Shown here: positions 18,368-27,705 of the stretch, piece after piece
Layout of the letters: each line of letters opens with the position of its first letter
How positions within the stretch are numbered: position 1 is the first letter of the stretch
Origin: Noviherbaspirillum aerium
GTDB taxonomy: Bacteria > Pseudomonadota > Gammaproteobacteria > Burkholderiales > Burkholderiaceae_D
Length of the DNA: 64,000 nt
NCBI RefSeq assembly: GCF_008929045.1
Contig: NZ_VFAH01000003.1
Location: 1-64,000 of the forward strand
Reading direction: 5' to 3'
The notes under the pieces: model-generated
Databases searched by the model: none
The model's input: the letters and a program-made list of their open reading frames with translations, nothing else
Told to the model about the DNA's origin: nothing
Program-made: the position numbers and the translations under genes

Positions 18368-21300
18368 TCAATACTCCAGCTGTTCCAGTAGGGAAGTCAT
18401 TTTTTCAAGGTCCTTGGTGTCGCCGGTGCCATTGATCGCCTTGGCCAAGCTTTCCGCCAAGGCGGCCAGCGTCCGGGTTTCGAAATACACCTGCAAAGGC
18501 AAGCGGACATGGAATTGCTGCTGGACCTCTTTCTGCAGCTGCAAAGCCAGTATGGAGTGTCCGCCCAGCTCAAAGAAGTTGTCATGCCGGCCAACCCGCC
18601 CGGTGCCCAGCACTTCGGCCCAGATCGCCGCCAGGGTTTCCTCCACCTGTCCCTGCGGCGGCGCGTATTCCGCCTTGCCGACCGGCTCCGGTTCCGGCAG
18701 CGCCTTGCGGTCAAGCTTGCCGTTGGCATTGAGCGGCAGCCCTTCCAGCACCATGATCACACCCGGCACCATGGTCTCCGACAAGCTTCGGCCCAGCCGC
18801 TCGCGCAACGCCGATGCCTCGATCACCTGCCCCGCATGCGCCGACACGTAGCCCACCAGCCGCATCCCTGCGCCATCGTCCTTCGCCACCACTACCGCCT
18901 CCCTCACTTCGGCCTGCGCCAGCAGCTGCGCCTCGATCTCGCCCAGCTCGATGCGCACGCCACGGATCTTCACCTGGTGGTCCAGCCGTCCCAGGTAGTC
19001 CAGCTGCCCCTGCGCATTCCAGCGCACCAGGTCGCCGGTGCGGTACAGCCGCTCTCCCGTGGTGCCGTGCGGATCGGCCACGAAGCGCTCGGCGCTCAGC
19101 CCCGCCCTTGCCAGGTAGCCTCGCGCCAGGCCGATGCCGCCGAGGTACAGTTCCCCCGCCACGCCCGGCGGCGCCAGGTTCAGTCTCTCGTCGAGCACCA
19201 GTGTCTTGATGCCGCTGATCGGCTGGCCGATCGGCACCTGGCTGCATCCGTCGTCGCGGCAGGTCCAGTGCGTCACGTCGATGGCCGCCTCGGTCGGTCC
19301 GTACAGGTTGTAGAGCCCGGCTTGCGGCAGGCGCGACAACACCGCGTTCTGCACTTGTGCCGGCAGCGCTTCGCCGCTGCAGATGATGCGGCGCAGGCTC
19401 GCACATGCCTCGATGCCTTCATGCGCGAGGAAGGCTTGCAGCATCGAGGGGACAAAGTGCAGCGTGGTGACTTGATGCCGCTCGATGAGCTCGGCAAGGC
19501 GTGCCGGATCGCGATGATCGCCCGGCGCGGCCACGGCCAGGCGCGCGCCGGTCATCAGCGGCCAGAAGAACTCCCAGACCGATACATCGAAGCTGAACGG
19601 GGTTTTCTGCAGCACGGTGTCGGTGTGATCCAGCCGGTAGGCGTCCTGCATCCAGGCGAGGCGGTTGTGAAGCGCGCAATGGCGGTTGGCCGCGCCCTTG
19701 GGTTTGCCGGTGGAGCCGGAGGTGTAGATCACGTAGGCCAGGTTCTCGCCATGCAGCGCGACTTGCGGATCGTGTGCCGGTTCGCCGCTCAGGTCCAGCG
19801 CGTCAAGCTGCAGGACTGGCATGCCCTGCAGCTGCGGCAGTCGCTCGACTACCTGGTGCTGTGCAAGCAGCAGCGCTATGCCGCTGTCATTGATCATGTG
19901 AGCCAGGCGCTCGGCCGGGTAGTCGGGGTCGAGCGGCACGTAGGCGCCGCCGGCCTTGAGGATGGCCAGCAGGCCCGCCACCATGTCGATCGAGCGTTCC
20001 AGCGCGATGCCCACTTTCACTTCCGGCTTGACGCAGAGGCGGATCAGGCGGTGCGCGAGGCGGTTGGCGCGTTGGTTGAGTTGCGCGTAGCTCAGCGCTT
20101 CGTCGCCGAAGATCAGCGCCGTGGCGTCGGGATGTTGCTGCGCCTGCCGCTCGAACAGGCGGTGCACCGGCTCCGCATCCGGGAAGCATTGTTCGTTGAT
20201 GCCCCACCGCTTCAGATGGCCGCGCTCCGTTTTGCTCACCAGCTCGATGTCTCCAACCATCTGCTGCGGCTGCTCGGCCAGGGTGCGCAGCACTGTCATG
20301 TAGTGCCCCATCATGCGCTCAATCGTCTGCGCGTCGAACAGCTCAGCCGCGTAGAGAAAGCTCGCGTCAACCCGACCGTCTTCATGCTCGCGGGTTTGCA
20401 GCGTCAGTTCGAACTGGGCTTGCTGGTCGGGCAGCGCCTGTTCTTCCACGACGAGTCCGGTGCGGCGCGAAAACGATGCGTAGTTTTCCTGGAGGTGATT
20501 GAACATCACCTGGAACAGCGGGCTGTGCTCCAGGCTGCGTTCGGGCTGCAGCGTTTCGACAAGCTGCTCGAAGGGCAAGTCCTGGTTTGCCTGTCCGTCG
20601 AGCGCGGCCTGTCTCGTCTGTGCCAGTACCTGTTCCAGGCTCTGCCGTGCGCCGATGAGATTGCGCAGCACCAGCGTATTGACAAAGAATCCAACCAAGC
20701 CCTGCAGCTCGGGCCGGGAACGATTGGCGACCGGTACGCCGACGCGGATGTCGCGCTGTCCGGTGTAGCGGTACAGCAGCACCTGCCAAGCAGCCAGCAA
20801 TGCCATGAAGAGCGTCGTGCCGTGAACCTGGCCCAGACGGCGCAGCTCTGCCAGCAGGTCAGCAGGCAGCTCGATGCGATACCGGACAGCGCGGTAGCGG
20901 GCTACCGGCCGGCGCGGGCGATCGGTAGGCAGGGCGAGCACCGGAGAGCCTTCACCGGGCGGCGTGGCGAGTTGATCGCGCCAGTAGGCCAGCTGGCGCT
21001 CGTTCGCCTCCCGATCCGGCTGATCTTGCAGCCACGCTGCATAGTCGGCGTACTGGATTTGCAGCGGTGGTAGCGCCGGCGCTGGCTCGTGTGCAAGACG
21101 ACTTGCGCAGAGCGTCGCAAGTTCATCCACCAGGATTTGCATGGATGCGCCGTCGGAAATGATGTGATGCATGACCAGCGACAGCACATGGGCCTGGTCG
21201 GACAGGCGGATGAGAGCGGCGCGTGCCAGGGGTCCGCAAGTGAGCTCGAAGGCTTGCGCATTGAGCGCATGCAGAGACTCGGCAGTACGCGCCTCGCGCT

Positions 21301-23638
21301 CCTCATCCGCGCCAGTGCGCAGGTCGATCACTTGAAGCTCCAGGGCACCGGCGGCCTGAATGATCTGCTCCACCTCACCGTCCCGGCGTTGACGAAAAAC
21401 GGTGCGCAGCGATTCATGCCGCTGCGCGAGATCCTTGATGGCCTCGCGCATGGCTTCGACGTCGAGAGCGCCGCCAATACGCAACGCACCCTGGATATGG
21501 TAGGCAGTGCCATGCGGATCGAACTGCCAGAGAAACCACTGCCGCCGCTGGGCGGGCGAAAGCGGCAAGGGTGTTGCGCGACGCTCCGCAGGCAATGCGG
21601 GAATCCTAGTCACCGGCCGCATGCCTGTCGTCAGGCTGCGGCGAATGGCATCGGCCTGTTCCTGCAGGCGCGGCTGTTCAAATATCTGGCGCGGCGGAAA
21701 ATCAATTGTCCATCGATGCGCAATCTGCCCCGCCAGCTGCACGGCTGCAAGGGAGTTGCCGCCGAGCGCGAAGAAATGCGCATCGCGTGAGAACGTCCGC
21801 GAAGCATCGGACCCGAGCACATCGCGCCACAGCGAAGCGAGCGCCTGCGCTGTCTCGTCTAGAGCCGGTGCAAGCTTGTCTGCGGGCTCCTCATCGGATA
21901 CAAGACGGCCGTTTTCGAAGATGGCATAGGCATCGAGCGAGCGTTCGCTCCATCCCTTGCGGCACGCCGCCCGCTGCAGCTTGCCGCTCGAGGTCTTCGG
22001 CAGCACACCTGGATTGAGCAGCACGATCACTTTCGGCGCCTCGCCGCATTGCTCGCTGACGGCTGCGCTCAGCGCATCGCCGAGTGCCCGGGGAGGAATA
22101 AGCTTTTGCAATCCGCGGGACACCTCCGCCGCGACGCCTATGCCCTCCTGCCCCTCAAGTTCGACGGCGAAGGCGGCCACCCTGCCCTTGCGCACCGCTT
22201 CCACCTCGGCTTCGACGCTACGCTCGATATCCTGGGGGTAAAGGTTGTGTCCGCGTACGATGATCATGTCCTTGAGCCGTCCGGCGACGAAGAGCTGACC
22301 ATCGTGGAGGAATCCGAGGTCGCCGGTGCGCAACCAGCGCCGCCCATCGCGCTCGACAAAGGTCTCGGCGGTTTCCCGAGGCTTGTTCCAGTAGCCCGCG
22401 GCGATGCTGGGTCCCGTCGCCCAGATCTCGCCGATCGCCGCCAAGGGGGCGGCATCCCCGGTTCGGGGGTCGCTGATCCTGACTTCATGCGCGGCGGGCA
22501 CATGCCCGCAACCCACCAGCACCGTACCGCCTGCCGCCGGTACGGCCAGACGCTGCGCCAGCGCTTCGGCATGGAAACAATCTGCCGTCATGCCGCTTCC
22601 GCGACGCCCGCCGGTAACGAAGAGCGTGGCTTCCGCCAGGCCGTAGCAAGGGTATACCGCGCCGGCACCGAAACCGAATGGGGCGTAACGCGCGATGAAG
22701 GCATCCATCGTGTCGTGCCGGACCGGTTCGGCACCGGTATAGGCAATTCGCCAGCTCGATAGATCCAGGCCGTCGAGCTGGGCGTCCTTGACCCGGTCCA
22801 GGCAAAGGCGGTAGGCGAAGTCCGGCCCGCCGCTGATCGTGACTCGATGGCGGGAAATCATCTCCAGCCAGCGCACCGGGCGTTCCAGGAAAAAGCGCGG
22901 CGAAGACAACACGCATGGAATTCCGCTGTAGAAAGGCTGCAGCAACCCGCCGATCAAGCCCATGTCGTGAAACAGCGGCGACCACACTCCGAACCTGTCC
23001 TCCGCTTCGATCGACAAGCCCTCGCGAATCGCGCGTTCATTGGCCATCAGGTTGCGGTGGGTCACCATTACGCCCTTGGGTGCGGACGTGGAACCGGATG
23101 TGTACTGCAGAAAGGCCACATCGTCGGGCGCGGGTTCGCGGGTTTGCCAATCATCTGCGGCGGAATCGATTTCATCGACGGCGATGATCTCCGACAGTCC
23201 GAACCGGCTGGCTGCGGCGCCAGCCAATACCTGGAACGCGCTGGCGGTGAGGATGCCCCGGGCCTGCGCATCGGCAACGATGCCCGCCAGTCGTGCCAGA
23301 TGCTGGGGACGGGCCGACTCGGGAGGGAATGCTGGCACTGCGATCACGCCTGCATAAAAGCAGGCGAACATGCTGATTGCATAATGCTCGTCGTTGTCCA
23401 GCAGGATGAGTATGCGATCGCCTTTCTCGAAACGACGCTGCAGCATGGCTGCCACGGCCCGTACACGGCGGGCGAAGCTGCGGTAGGTGAACGTCGTCTC
23501 CACAGGCTCGCCTTCATGCTCCCCGACGACGATCAATGCGGCATCCTCCGGCCGGATCGCTTCCAGGTGCTGAAGACAACTGATGAAATTGCCCGGATGG
23601 ACAAAGCCGTTATCGGATGAGCTGGATTGCATCGTCAT
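18368..23638 (-). CDS. Nonribosomal peptide synthetase with fatty acyl-AMP ligase loading domain, FAAL-PCP-C-A(Ser)-PCP
   Basis: A 1756-residue starter NRPS. Residues 1 to about 590 form a fatty acyl-AMP ligase (LQYTSGSTSAPKGVMVTH, YGLAEATLFVTGG, final PKTSSGKLQR). Then follow a carrier (ALGGNSLAAV, near 626), a condensation domain (HHIISDG, near 826), an adenylation domain ([10 protein letters not shown], near 1308) and a carrier (ELGGHSILAL, near 1691). The A-domain pocket by eye is D-V-W-H-I-S-L-I-D-K, essentially the known Ser code. So the enzyme loads a fatty acid and joins it to Ser, as lipopeptide siderophore lines do; PvdL likewise starts with an acyl ligase. Start at 23638 (MTMQSSSS) has AAGGT upstream; the frame is open to 23743. 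It begins 25 bases after the dioxygenase gene. Confidence 0.94.
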   Translation of the reverse strand: MTMQSSSSDNGFVHPGNFISCLQHLEAIRPEDAALIVVGEHEGEPVETTFTYRSFARRVRAVAAMLQRRFEKGDRILILLDNDEHYAISMFACFYAGVIAVPAFPPESARPQHLARLAGIVADAQARGILTASAFQVLAGAAASRFGLSEIIAVDEIDSAADDWQTREPAPDDVAFLQYTSGSTSAPKGVMVTHRNLMANERAIREGLSIEAEDRFGVWSPLFHDMGLIGGLLQPFYSGIPCVLSSPRFFLERPVRWLEMISRHRVTISGGPDFAYRLCLDRVKDAQLDGLDLSSWRIAYTGAEPVRHDTMDAFIARYAPFGFGAGAVYPCYGLAEATLFVTGGRRGSGMTADCFHAEALAQRLAVPAAGGTVLVGCGHVPAAHEVRISDPRTGDAAPLAAIGEIWATGPSIAAGYWNKPRETAETFVERDGRRWLRTGDLGFLHDGQLFVAGRLKDMIIVRGHNLYPQDIERSVEAEVEAVRKGRVAAFAVELEGQEGIGVAAEVSRGLQKLIPPRALGDALSAAVSEQCGEAPKVIVLLNPGVLPKTSSGKLQRAACRKGWSERSLDAYAIFENGRLVSDEEPADKLAPALDETAQALASLWRDVLGSDASRTFSRDAHFFALGGNSLAAVQLAGQIAHRWTIDFPPRQIFEQPRLQEQADAIRRSLTTGMRPVTRIPALPAERRATPLPLSPAQRRQWFLWQFDPHGTAYHIQGALRIGGALDVEAMREAIKDLAQRHESLRTVFRQRRDGEVEQIIQAAGALELQVIDLRTGADEEREARTAESLHALNAQAFELTCGPLARAALIRLSDQAHVLSLVMHHIISDGASMQILVDELATLCASRLAHEPAPALPPLQIQYADYAAWLQDQPDREANERQLAYWRDQLATPPGEGSPVLALPTDRPRRPVARYRAVRYRIELPADLLAELRRLGQVHGTTLFMALLAAWQVLLYRYTGQRDIRVGVPVANRSRPELQGLVGFFVNTLVLRNLIGARQSLEQVLAQTRQAALDGQANQDLPFEQLVETLQPERSLEHSPLFQVMFNHLQENYASFSRRTGLVVEEQALPDQQAQFELTLQTREHEDGRVDASFLYAAELFDAQTIERMMGHYMTVLRTLAEQPQQMVGDIELVSKTERGHLKRWGINEQCFPDAEPVHRLFERQAQQHPDATALIFGDEALSYAQLNQRANRLAHRLIRLCVKPEVKVGIALERSIDMVAGLLAILKAGGAYVPLDPDYPAERLAHMINDSGIALLLAQHQVVERLPQLQGMPVLQLDALDLSGEPAHDPQVALHGENLAYVIYTSGSTGKPKGAANRHCALHNRLAWMQDAYRLDHTDTVLQKTPFSFDVSVWEFFWPLMTGARLAVAAPGDHRDPARLAELIERHQVTTLHFVPSMLQAFLAHEGIEACASLRRIICSGEALPAQVQNAVLSRLPQAGLYNLYGPTEAAIDVTHWTCRDDGCSQVPIGQPISGIKTLVLDERLNLAPPGVAGELYLGGIGLARGYLARAGLSAERFVADPHGTTGERLYRTGDLVRWNAQGQLDYLGRLDHQVKIRGVRIELGEIEAQLLAQAEVREAVVVAKDDGAGMRLVGYVSAHAGQVIEASALRERLGRSLSETMVPGVIMVLEGLPLNANGKLDRKALPEPEPVGKAEYAPPQGQVEETLAAIWAEVLGTGRVGRHDNFFELGGHSILALQLQKEVQQQFHVRLPLQVYFETRTLAALAESLAKAINGTGDTKDLEKMTSLLEQLEY

Positions 23639-23663
23639 TGAATTACCTTGCAGTTGAGCTTGT

Positions 23664-24641
23664 TCAGAAATTGCCCAAGTTGCCGTGGGGTGCGGCCATC
23701 GCAACAACCACCTTGCGCGGGCCCTTGAACGGTGAGCGCGCATGCGCCACCAGCATGTTGTCGAGCATCATGACGTCGCCGTCTTCCCAGCGGAACGACA
23801 CGGTTTGTGCATCCAGCACGGCGCGCACTTCATCGAGTATTGCGTCGGGAATGGGCGAACCGTCGGCGAAGTAGGTGTTGCGCGGAAGATTGTCGACGCC
23901 CAGCATTTCCTCCAGTGATTCGCGGACTTCAGGCTGCAGATTGGAGACGTGAAAAAGATGAGCCTGGTTGAACCACACGGCCTCGCCGGTCACGGGATGC
24001 GTCTCGATGGCCTGGCATAGCTGGGCGGTGCGCAGGCCGCCGTCGGATTTCCACGCCCAGCGAATGCCGGTCTTGCGGCAGAATGCGTCGACTTCCGTAC
24101 GGCTATCGGTGTTGAACACCGTTTGCCAGGGCACGTCGAACTCGCCATAGTTGCGGACGTACAGGATGCCGGGAGCGAAGCGCGCGCGTATGGCCTCGGG
24201 CATGCAGCGCAGGATGGCACGGCTGTCGGCAATCGGCGTTTCACCGCCTTCGCGCGCCGCAGTCACGCAATGAAACCAGATCTTCATCGGCCACTCGCGG
24301 GTATAGGCCTGTTCATTGTGCAAGGGGATGGCCTGATGGGCAGGATATTCGGTGGAGGTATAGACGCCGCCGCCCATCTCGATGCGTGGCGTGGAACCAA
24401 ACTCGTACGACAGCAGGGGATGGCCGAAACCTGCGGCGAAGGCGCGGAAATCCTCGACGGCGGGAACGGTGAAGCCGCGCAGCAGCACGCCTCCGATCGT
24501 TGCCAGGATGGATTCGATATCCGCGCGAAGTCGCGGCAGCGCAGCCAGTAGAGACTCCCCCGCCAGGGCCGGCCTGATCAGCACCGGCAACTCGCAGGCA
24601 ACCGGGGCCTTGCGTTCGAATCGCATCAACACTTCATTCAT
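23664..24641 (-). CDS. TauD/TfdA family 2-oxoglutarate-dependent dioxygenase, SyrP-like
   Basis: A 325-residue non-haem iron enzyme. The first metal ligands are in LHNEQAYTREWP (H-x-E), and the distal His and the 2-oxoglutarate Arg are in VAHARSPFKGPRKVVVAM near the C-terminus. The whole resembles SyrP and other amino-acid hydroxylases embedded in NRPS operons, which hydroxylate a carrier-bound residue. Beta-hydroxy-Asp is a common iron ligand made this way, but neither A domain here reads as Asp, so the substrate is open. The ATG at 24641 is chosen because CAGGGAGA lies just upstream; an in-frame ATG at 24659 lacks a good site. It lies between the phosphopantetheinyl transferase (45 bases) and the first NRPS (25 bases) in one operon. 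Confidence 0.85.
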   Translation of the reverse strand: MNEVLMRFERKAPVACELPVLIRPALAGESLLAALPRLRADIESILATIGGVLLRGFTVPAVEDFRAFAAGFGHPLLSYEFGSTPRIEMGGGVYTSTEYPAHQAIPLHNEQAYTREWPMKIWFHCVTAAREGGETPIADSRAILRCMPEAIRARFAPGILYVRNYGEFDVPWQTVFNTDSRTEVDAFCRKTGIRWAWKSDGGLRTAQLCQAIETHPVTGEAVWFNQAHLFHVSNLQPEVRESLEEMLGVDNLPRNTYFADGSPIPDAILDEVRAVLDAQTVSFRWEDGDVMMLDNMLVAHARSPFKGPRKVVVAMAAPHGNLGNF

Positions 24642-24686
24642 TGAATCTCCCTGATCCATCTACCAGACATGTTTTTCCCGCGATCG

Positions 24687-25412
24687 CTAAAGCATGGCCG
24701 GGTCGGCAGCACTCGTGAAAGGCTCGCGCGGCTCGTCGAGTTCATACGCGATCGCTGCGGCATAGCCCGTCGGGGCATCAAGCCGCCACGCTCCCATGGA
24801 GGGCCATTCGGGCACGGCATGGCGCAGGCCGTATCGGCGCTCGTCGTGCCCCAGGGGTTTTTCCACCGACAGCTGCTGAAGATGACTTGCCACTCCCGTA
24901 CCGATCGCCTTGAGCACCGCCTCCTTCACTACCCAGCGCTCAAAAAATTCCAGTTGCCGCTCCGCCTCCGTCCGCCGCTCGAAGGGCGAAAGCACCTGCT
25001 GCTCGAGACTCGCAACGTCGAAGGCTGGAATGCGGCGTTCGATATCCACGCCGACGGCACGGCGGCGGGAAATTGCAATGAGTCCATGGGCGCCTGCATG
25101 AGACACGTTGAATTCCAAGCGCAGCTCCGAACCGCATGACTGGGCAAGGCGTGGCTTGCCGTGGAAGCCGTTCATGAACCGAAGATCCTGCGGCCTGCGC
25201 CCAAGCCGCGCGGCCAGAAGGCGCCGCAATGTGGCCCGGGTTGCGACATAACGCACTCGATCCTCGTGCCTGCCGAAGCGCAGCGCACGCTCTTTTTCGT
25301 CCTTGCCGAGGACAGCCCAGTCGGCATCCGTCACAGGCGCGGCCAGGTCCGGGTCGAGCCGCCAGGCTTCGACATGCGGACGCAGCACCTCAGGCAACGC
25401 AACTTGCAGCAT
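24687..25412 (-). CDS. 4'-phosphopantetheinyl transferase, Sfp type
   Basis: A 241-residue Sfp/Gsp-type transferase that attaches the phosphopantetheine arm of CoA to the Ser of carrier domains. Motifs seen are NVSHAGAHGLIAIS, AVGVDIERR (Mg ligands) and FFERWVVKEAVLKAIGTG. The ATG at 25412 is chosen because GGAGCAAGG stands immediately upstream; it begins inside the last codons of the thioesterase gene (23-base overlap), showing coupling. The upstream part of the open frame is antisense-like filler. Three carrier domains in this operon (two in the first NRPS, one in the second) are its evident substrates. Confidence 0.92.
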   Translation of the reverse strand: MLQVALPEVLRPHVEAWRLDPDLAAPVTDADWAVLGKDEKERALRFGRHEDRVRYVATRATLRRLLAARLGRRPQDLRFMNGFHGKPRLAQSCGSELRLEFNVSHAGAHGLIAISRRRAVGVDIERRIPAFDVASLEQQVLSPFERRTEAERQLEFFERWVVKEAVLKAIGTGVASHLQQLSVEKPLGHDERRYGLRHAVPEWPSMGAWRLDAPTGYAAAIAYELDEPREPFTSAADPAML

Positions 25413-26142
25413 GCCTTGCTCCGGGAAACCGATAGACCAGCTCACGCACGATGACAGCCAAGACTCCCCGTTCGCACGGGCGGATGAAGAAATGGCCGCC
25501 ATCGAACCAGTCAAGAGAAAATGCGCCTCCCGTCTCCTGGCGCCAGGCCCCGATACAGCCTGTCGTGAGATCGTCGCCCCGTCCGGCAAGCACGTGAAGC
25601 GGAACGGGCAGAAGCGGCTGCGCGATATAGCGGAAGCTGTCGCACACCCGATAGTCGGCGGCGAGAGTTTCCAACGCGAGCTGCAGCAATTCGGCGCTGC
25701 CGAAGACGTCTTCCGGCGTGCCTCCGTGCTTGCGCAGATCAGCAATCAGCCTTGTTTCGTCGTCGTGGCCGGCGAATCGTTCCGGATCGCGCCGTGACGG
25801 CGCAGCACATGCCGAAACAAACAGGGAAGATGGCAACGGCCTTCCCGAGGCACGCTGACGCTGGGCGATACCGTAGGCGAGTAAGGCGCCCATGCTGTGG
25901 CCGAACAAGGCATAAGGGCCGCGCATGAGCGCTGCCTGCTCCTCGCAAATCTGCGCGACGAGGTGCTCGAAATTCTCGGCGAATGGCTCATCCATGCGCA
26001 CGCCTCGCCCGGGCAGCTCCACGGGAACGACACGGATCCACTCCGGCAGCAGGTTGCGCCAGCGCAGATACATGATGGCACTCGCGCCCGCGCACGGCAG
26101 TGCGAGCAGATTGATGCAGGGCATGCGCATGGAAGGAATCAC
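25390..26142 (-). CDS. Type II thioesterase (alpha/beta hydrolase) of the NRPS operon
   Basis: A 250-residue GrsT-type thioesterase with nucleophile motif [14 protein letters not shown], a downstream Asp in GRGDDLTT and the catalytic His in DGGHFFIRP. These free-standing enzymes clear wrongly primed or stalled acyl groups from carrier domains. The frame starts with GTG at 26142, which overlaps the mbtH stop codon by four bases (GTGA); ATGs at 26130 and 26124 are alternatives. It overlaps the phosphopantetheinyl transferase gene at its 3' end. Confidence 0.9.
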   Translation of the reverse strand: MIPSMRMPCINLLALPCAGASAIMYLRWRNLLPEWIRVVPVELPGRGVRMDEPFAENFEHLVAQICEEQAALMRGPYALFGHSMGALLAYGIAQRQRASGRPLPSSLFVSACAAPSRRDPERFAGHDDETRLIADLRKHGGTPEDVFGSAELLQLALETLAADYRVCDSFRYIAQPLLPVPLHVLAGRGDDLTTGCIGAWRQETGGAFSLDWFDGGHFFIRPCERGVLAVIVRELVYRFPGARHAASCVA

Positions 26143-26393
26143 TGAACGGCGGAGGTGACGGCTTCAGGTGTCGGTGCCTGCGCATCCATCCATTTGCGCA
26201 GCGACAGGGGACGCATGTCGGACCATGCTTTTTCAACGTAGTCGAGCACGGTCTTCTTGTCGCCGCTGATTCCTTCGACGGCTTTCCAGCCGCCGGGAAT
26301 GGCTTTCCAGTGGGGCCAGATGGAATATTGTTCTTCATGATTGACAAGCACGATGAAAGTCTCGTCTTCACGATCAAAGCAACTGGTCGTCAT
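26139..26393 (-). CDS. MbtH family protein
   Basis: An 84-residue MbtH-like chaperone of adenylation domains. The signature N-x-E-x-Q-x-S-x-W-P is present ([10 protein letters not shown]), followed by PGGWKAVEG and the W-x-D-x-R-P-x-S-L ([12 protein letters not shown]). The ATG at 26393 has AAGGAT upstream. It is the first gene of the biosynthetic operon mbtH-thioesterase-PPTase-dioxygenase-NRPS-NRPS. An ECF-type promoter lies about 80 bases upstream. Confidence 0.95.
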   Translation of the reverse strand: MTTSCFDREDETFIVLVNHEEQYSIWPHWKAIPGGWKAVEGISGDKKTVLDYVEKAWSDMRPLSLRKWMDAQAPTPEAVTSAVQ

Positions 26394-26473
26394 TGGGTAT
26401 CCTTGTAAGGTTGAGGAAACGCGACAGCGCTTCAATGGCCAGCCGGCATATGCGCGTGTCATCTGCTTTCGAA

Positions 26474-26498
26474 GACGAAGCAGCATGGGATTTGTTTA
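26474..26498 (-). promoter_or_regulatory. ECF-type promoter (TAAA-N17-CGTC) for the mbtH-NRPS operon
   Basis: Minus-strand TAAA (26498-26495), exactly 17 bases, CGTC (26477-26474), with TAAACAAA at the start and CGTCTTC at the end, as at pvdE. This promoter would drive all six genes down to the terminal NRPS, about 12 kb. Confidence 0.77.
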
Positions 26499-27065
26499 TA
26501 TCGACTCCAAGTCATCACATCACCAGCGGGATCGATGGAAATGGTCTGGCAAGGTCGTTGCCGAGGCTCGGTACGTGGCTCAGTACGTATTGGGGAATCG
26601 GCTCTACCATCACCAAACACCAGCAACCCGCACAGGCAACCGCATCTGCGCAGGCTCGGCAAGGGCGTTGCTGATTCACGAGACAGGGTGAAACGGGCCT
26701 GGAAAGAGCACAGGCACCAGTACCGTCAATGGCACCGCTTACCAATGCTAGTGCGAGAAGATTGATGGAGCACGTTTCCTGGGCGTTGAGAGACAATCAG
26801 GCCCGCCTTGATCGCGCTGCAGAACGTTACAGTGCACCGCGTTCCTTCTTTCAACGACAATCCGCCTACCGGCAACGCAAATGAACGCGCAGCCGTTCGA
26901 ATACTCCTCGCTGGTGAAGCGAGGATATGCAATCAATTTGAGGCAAGTACAAACACAGCCTGTGGGCGCGAGTGACAACCTAGCCGGTCAAACGGTGAAC
27001 GGAATCCTGCCGAGAAACAAGCTGCCACCGTCGCCATGATTCGTCATACCTTGCGGCCATTCCGC
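26499..27065. other. 567-base gap between the mbtH promoter and the sigma factor gene
   Basis: No reading frame here has convincing coding character. TCCTCGCT (26905-26912) and AGCGAGGA (26918-26925) form a perfect eight-pair stem with a five-base loop, 140 bases past the sigma factor stop; it lacks a T tract. The rest shows nothing recognisable. Confidence 0.4.
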
Positions 27066-27587
27066 TTACGCCGGCTCAATTGCAGCGCGACAGGAAGTCA
27101 ATGCATCCCGGATCATGAAGTTGACCAGCGTGGCGGATACGCCCAGCAGATCGGCGACTTCGCGTTGGGTATGACCGCCAAGGCGGCAAAGTTCGAACGC
27201 GCGGCGCGTACGCTCCGGCAATCTGGCGAGCGCGTCAGCCACCAGTCTCAATTGCTGCATGTCGCCGGCAAGAGCTTCGGGCGTGCCCGCGGTTGCCGGC
27301 ACATGCATGCCCTCTTCCTCGGTAACGAAGAAGCGAGACTCCAGCATTGCCTGGCGATAGCGATCGATGGCCAGGTTGCGCACCAGCTGGAAAAGATATG
27401 CGAGCGGCTGCTTGACGTTGCTTACTGCTGAACTTTCCATCACCTTCAGGTAAGCGTCCTGCACCACATCTTCCGCCTGCTCTCGCGTTCCAATAATTTT
27501 CATGGCAGCTTGGCGCAATTGCGATCGATGGGTAATGAACACCCCTGTTAGCTCAACGTCCGTTTCGTTACACACCGCCAATTTCAT
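27066..27587 (-). CDS. ECF-family RNA polymerase sigma factor, iron-starvation type (PvdS/OrbS-like)
   Basis: A 173-residue sigma-70 factor of the ECF group. Region 2 includes REQAEDVVQDAYLKVM and YLFQLVRNLAIDRYRQ; region 4 includes LARLPERTRRAFELCRLGGHTQREVADLLGVSATLVNFMIRDAL. No FecR-type anti-sigma gene is next to it and the receptor lacks a signalling domain. Control by Fur alone is therefore likely, as the overlapping Fur box and promoter at 27677-27719 indicate. It presumably reads the five TAAA-N17-CGTC promoters of this locus. The GGAGG motif directly abuts the annotated ATG, which is too close; the TTG at 27581 or GTG at 27575 may be the true start. Confidence 0.9.
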   Translation of the reverse strand: MKLAVCNETDVELTGVFITHRSQLRQAAMKIIGTREQAEDVVQDAYLKVMESSAVSNVKQPLAYLFQLVRNLAIDRYRQAMLESRFFVTEEEGMHVPATAGTPEALAGDMQQLRLVADALARLPERTRRAFELCRLGGHTQREVADLLGVSATLVNFMIRDALTSCRAAIEPA

Positions 27588-27676
27588 CCTCCATGAAAGT
27601 CGCCGTTCGCATCTGGACGAGAACGGACCGAAAGAATAAATCCGCCTCGCCTACAGTTATCAAATAAACAAATGTA

Positions 27677-27705
27677 ATTCTACGAAGTTTCGCTCGTTAT
27701 CTCAA
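27677..27705 (-). promoter_or_regulatory. Sigma-70 promoter of the ECF sigma factor gene
   Basis: On the minus strand TTGAGA (27705-27700) is followed after 17 bases by TAGAAT (27682-27677), a good housekeeping promoter 90 bases before the start codon. Its -35 lies partly inside the Fur box. Confidence 0.75.

Noticed and set aside
18509-21073. 854-codon open frame opposite the first NRPS
   Set aside because: Same reason: antisense to a clear A and C domain, composition typical of reverse-complement GC-rich coding DNA.
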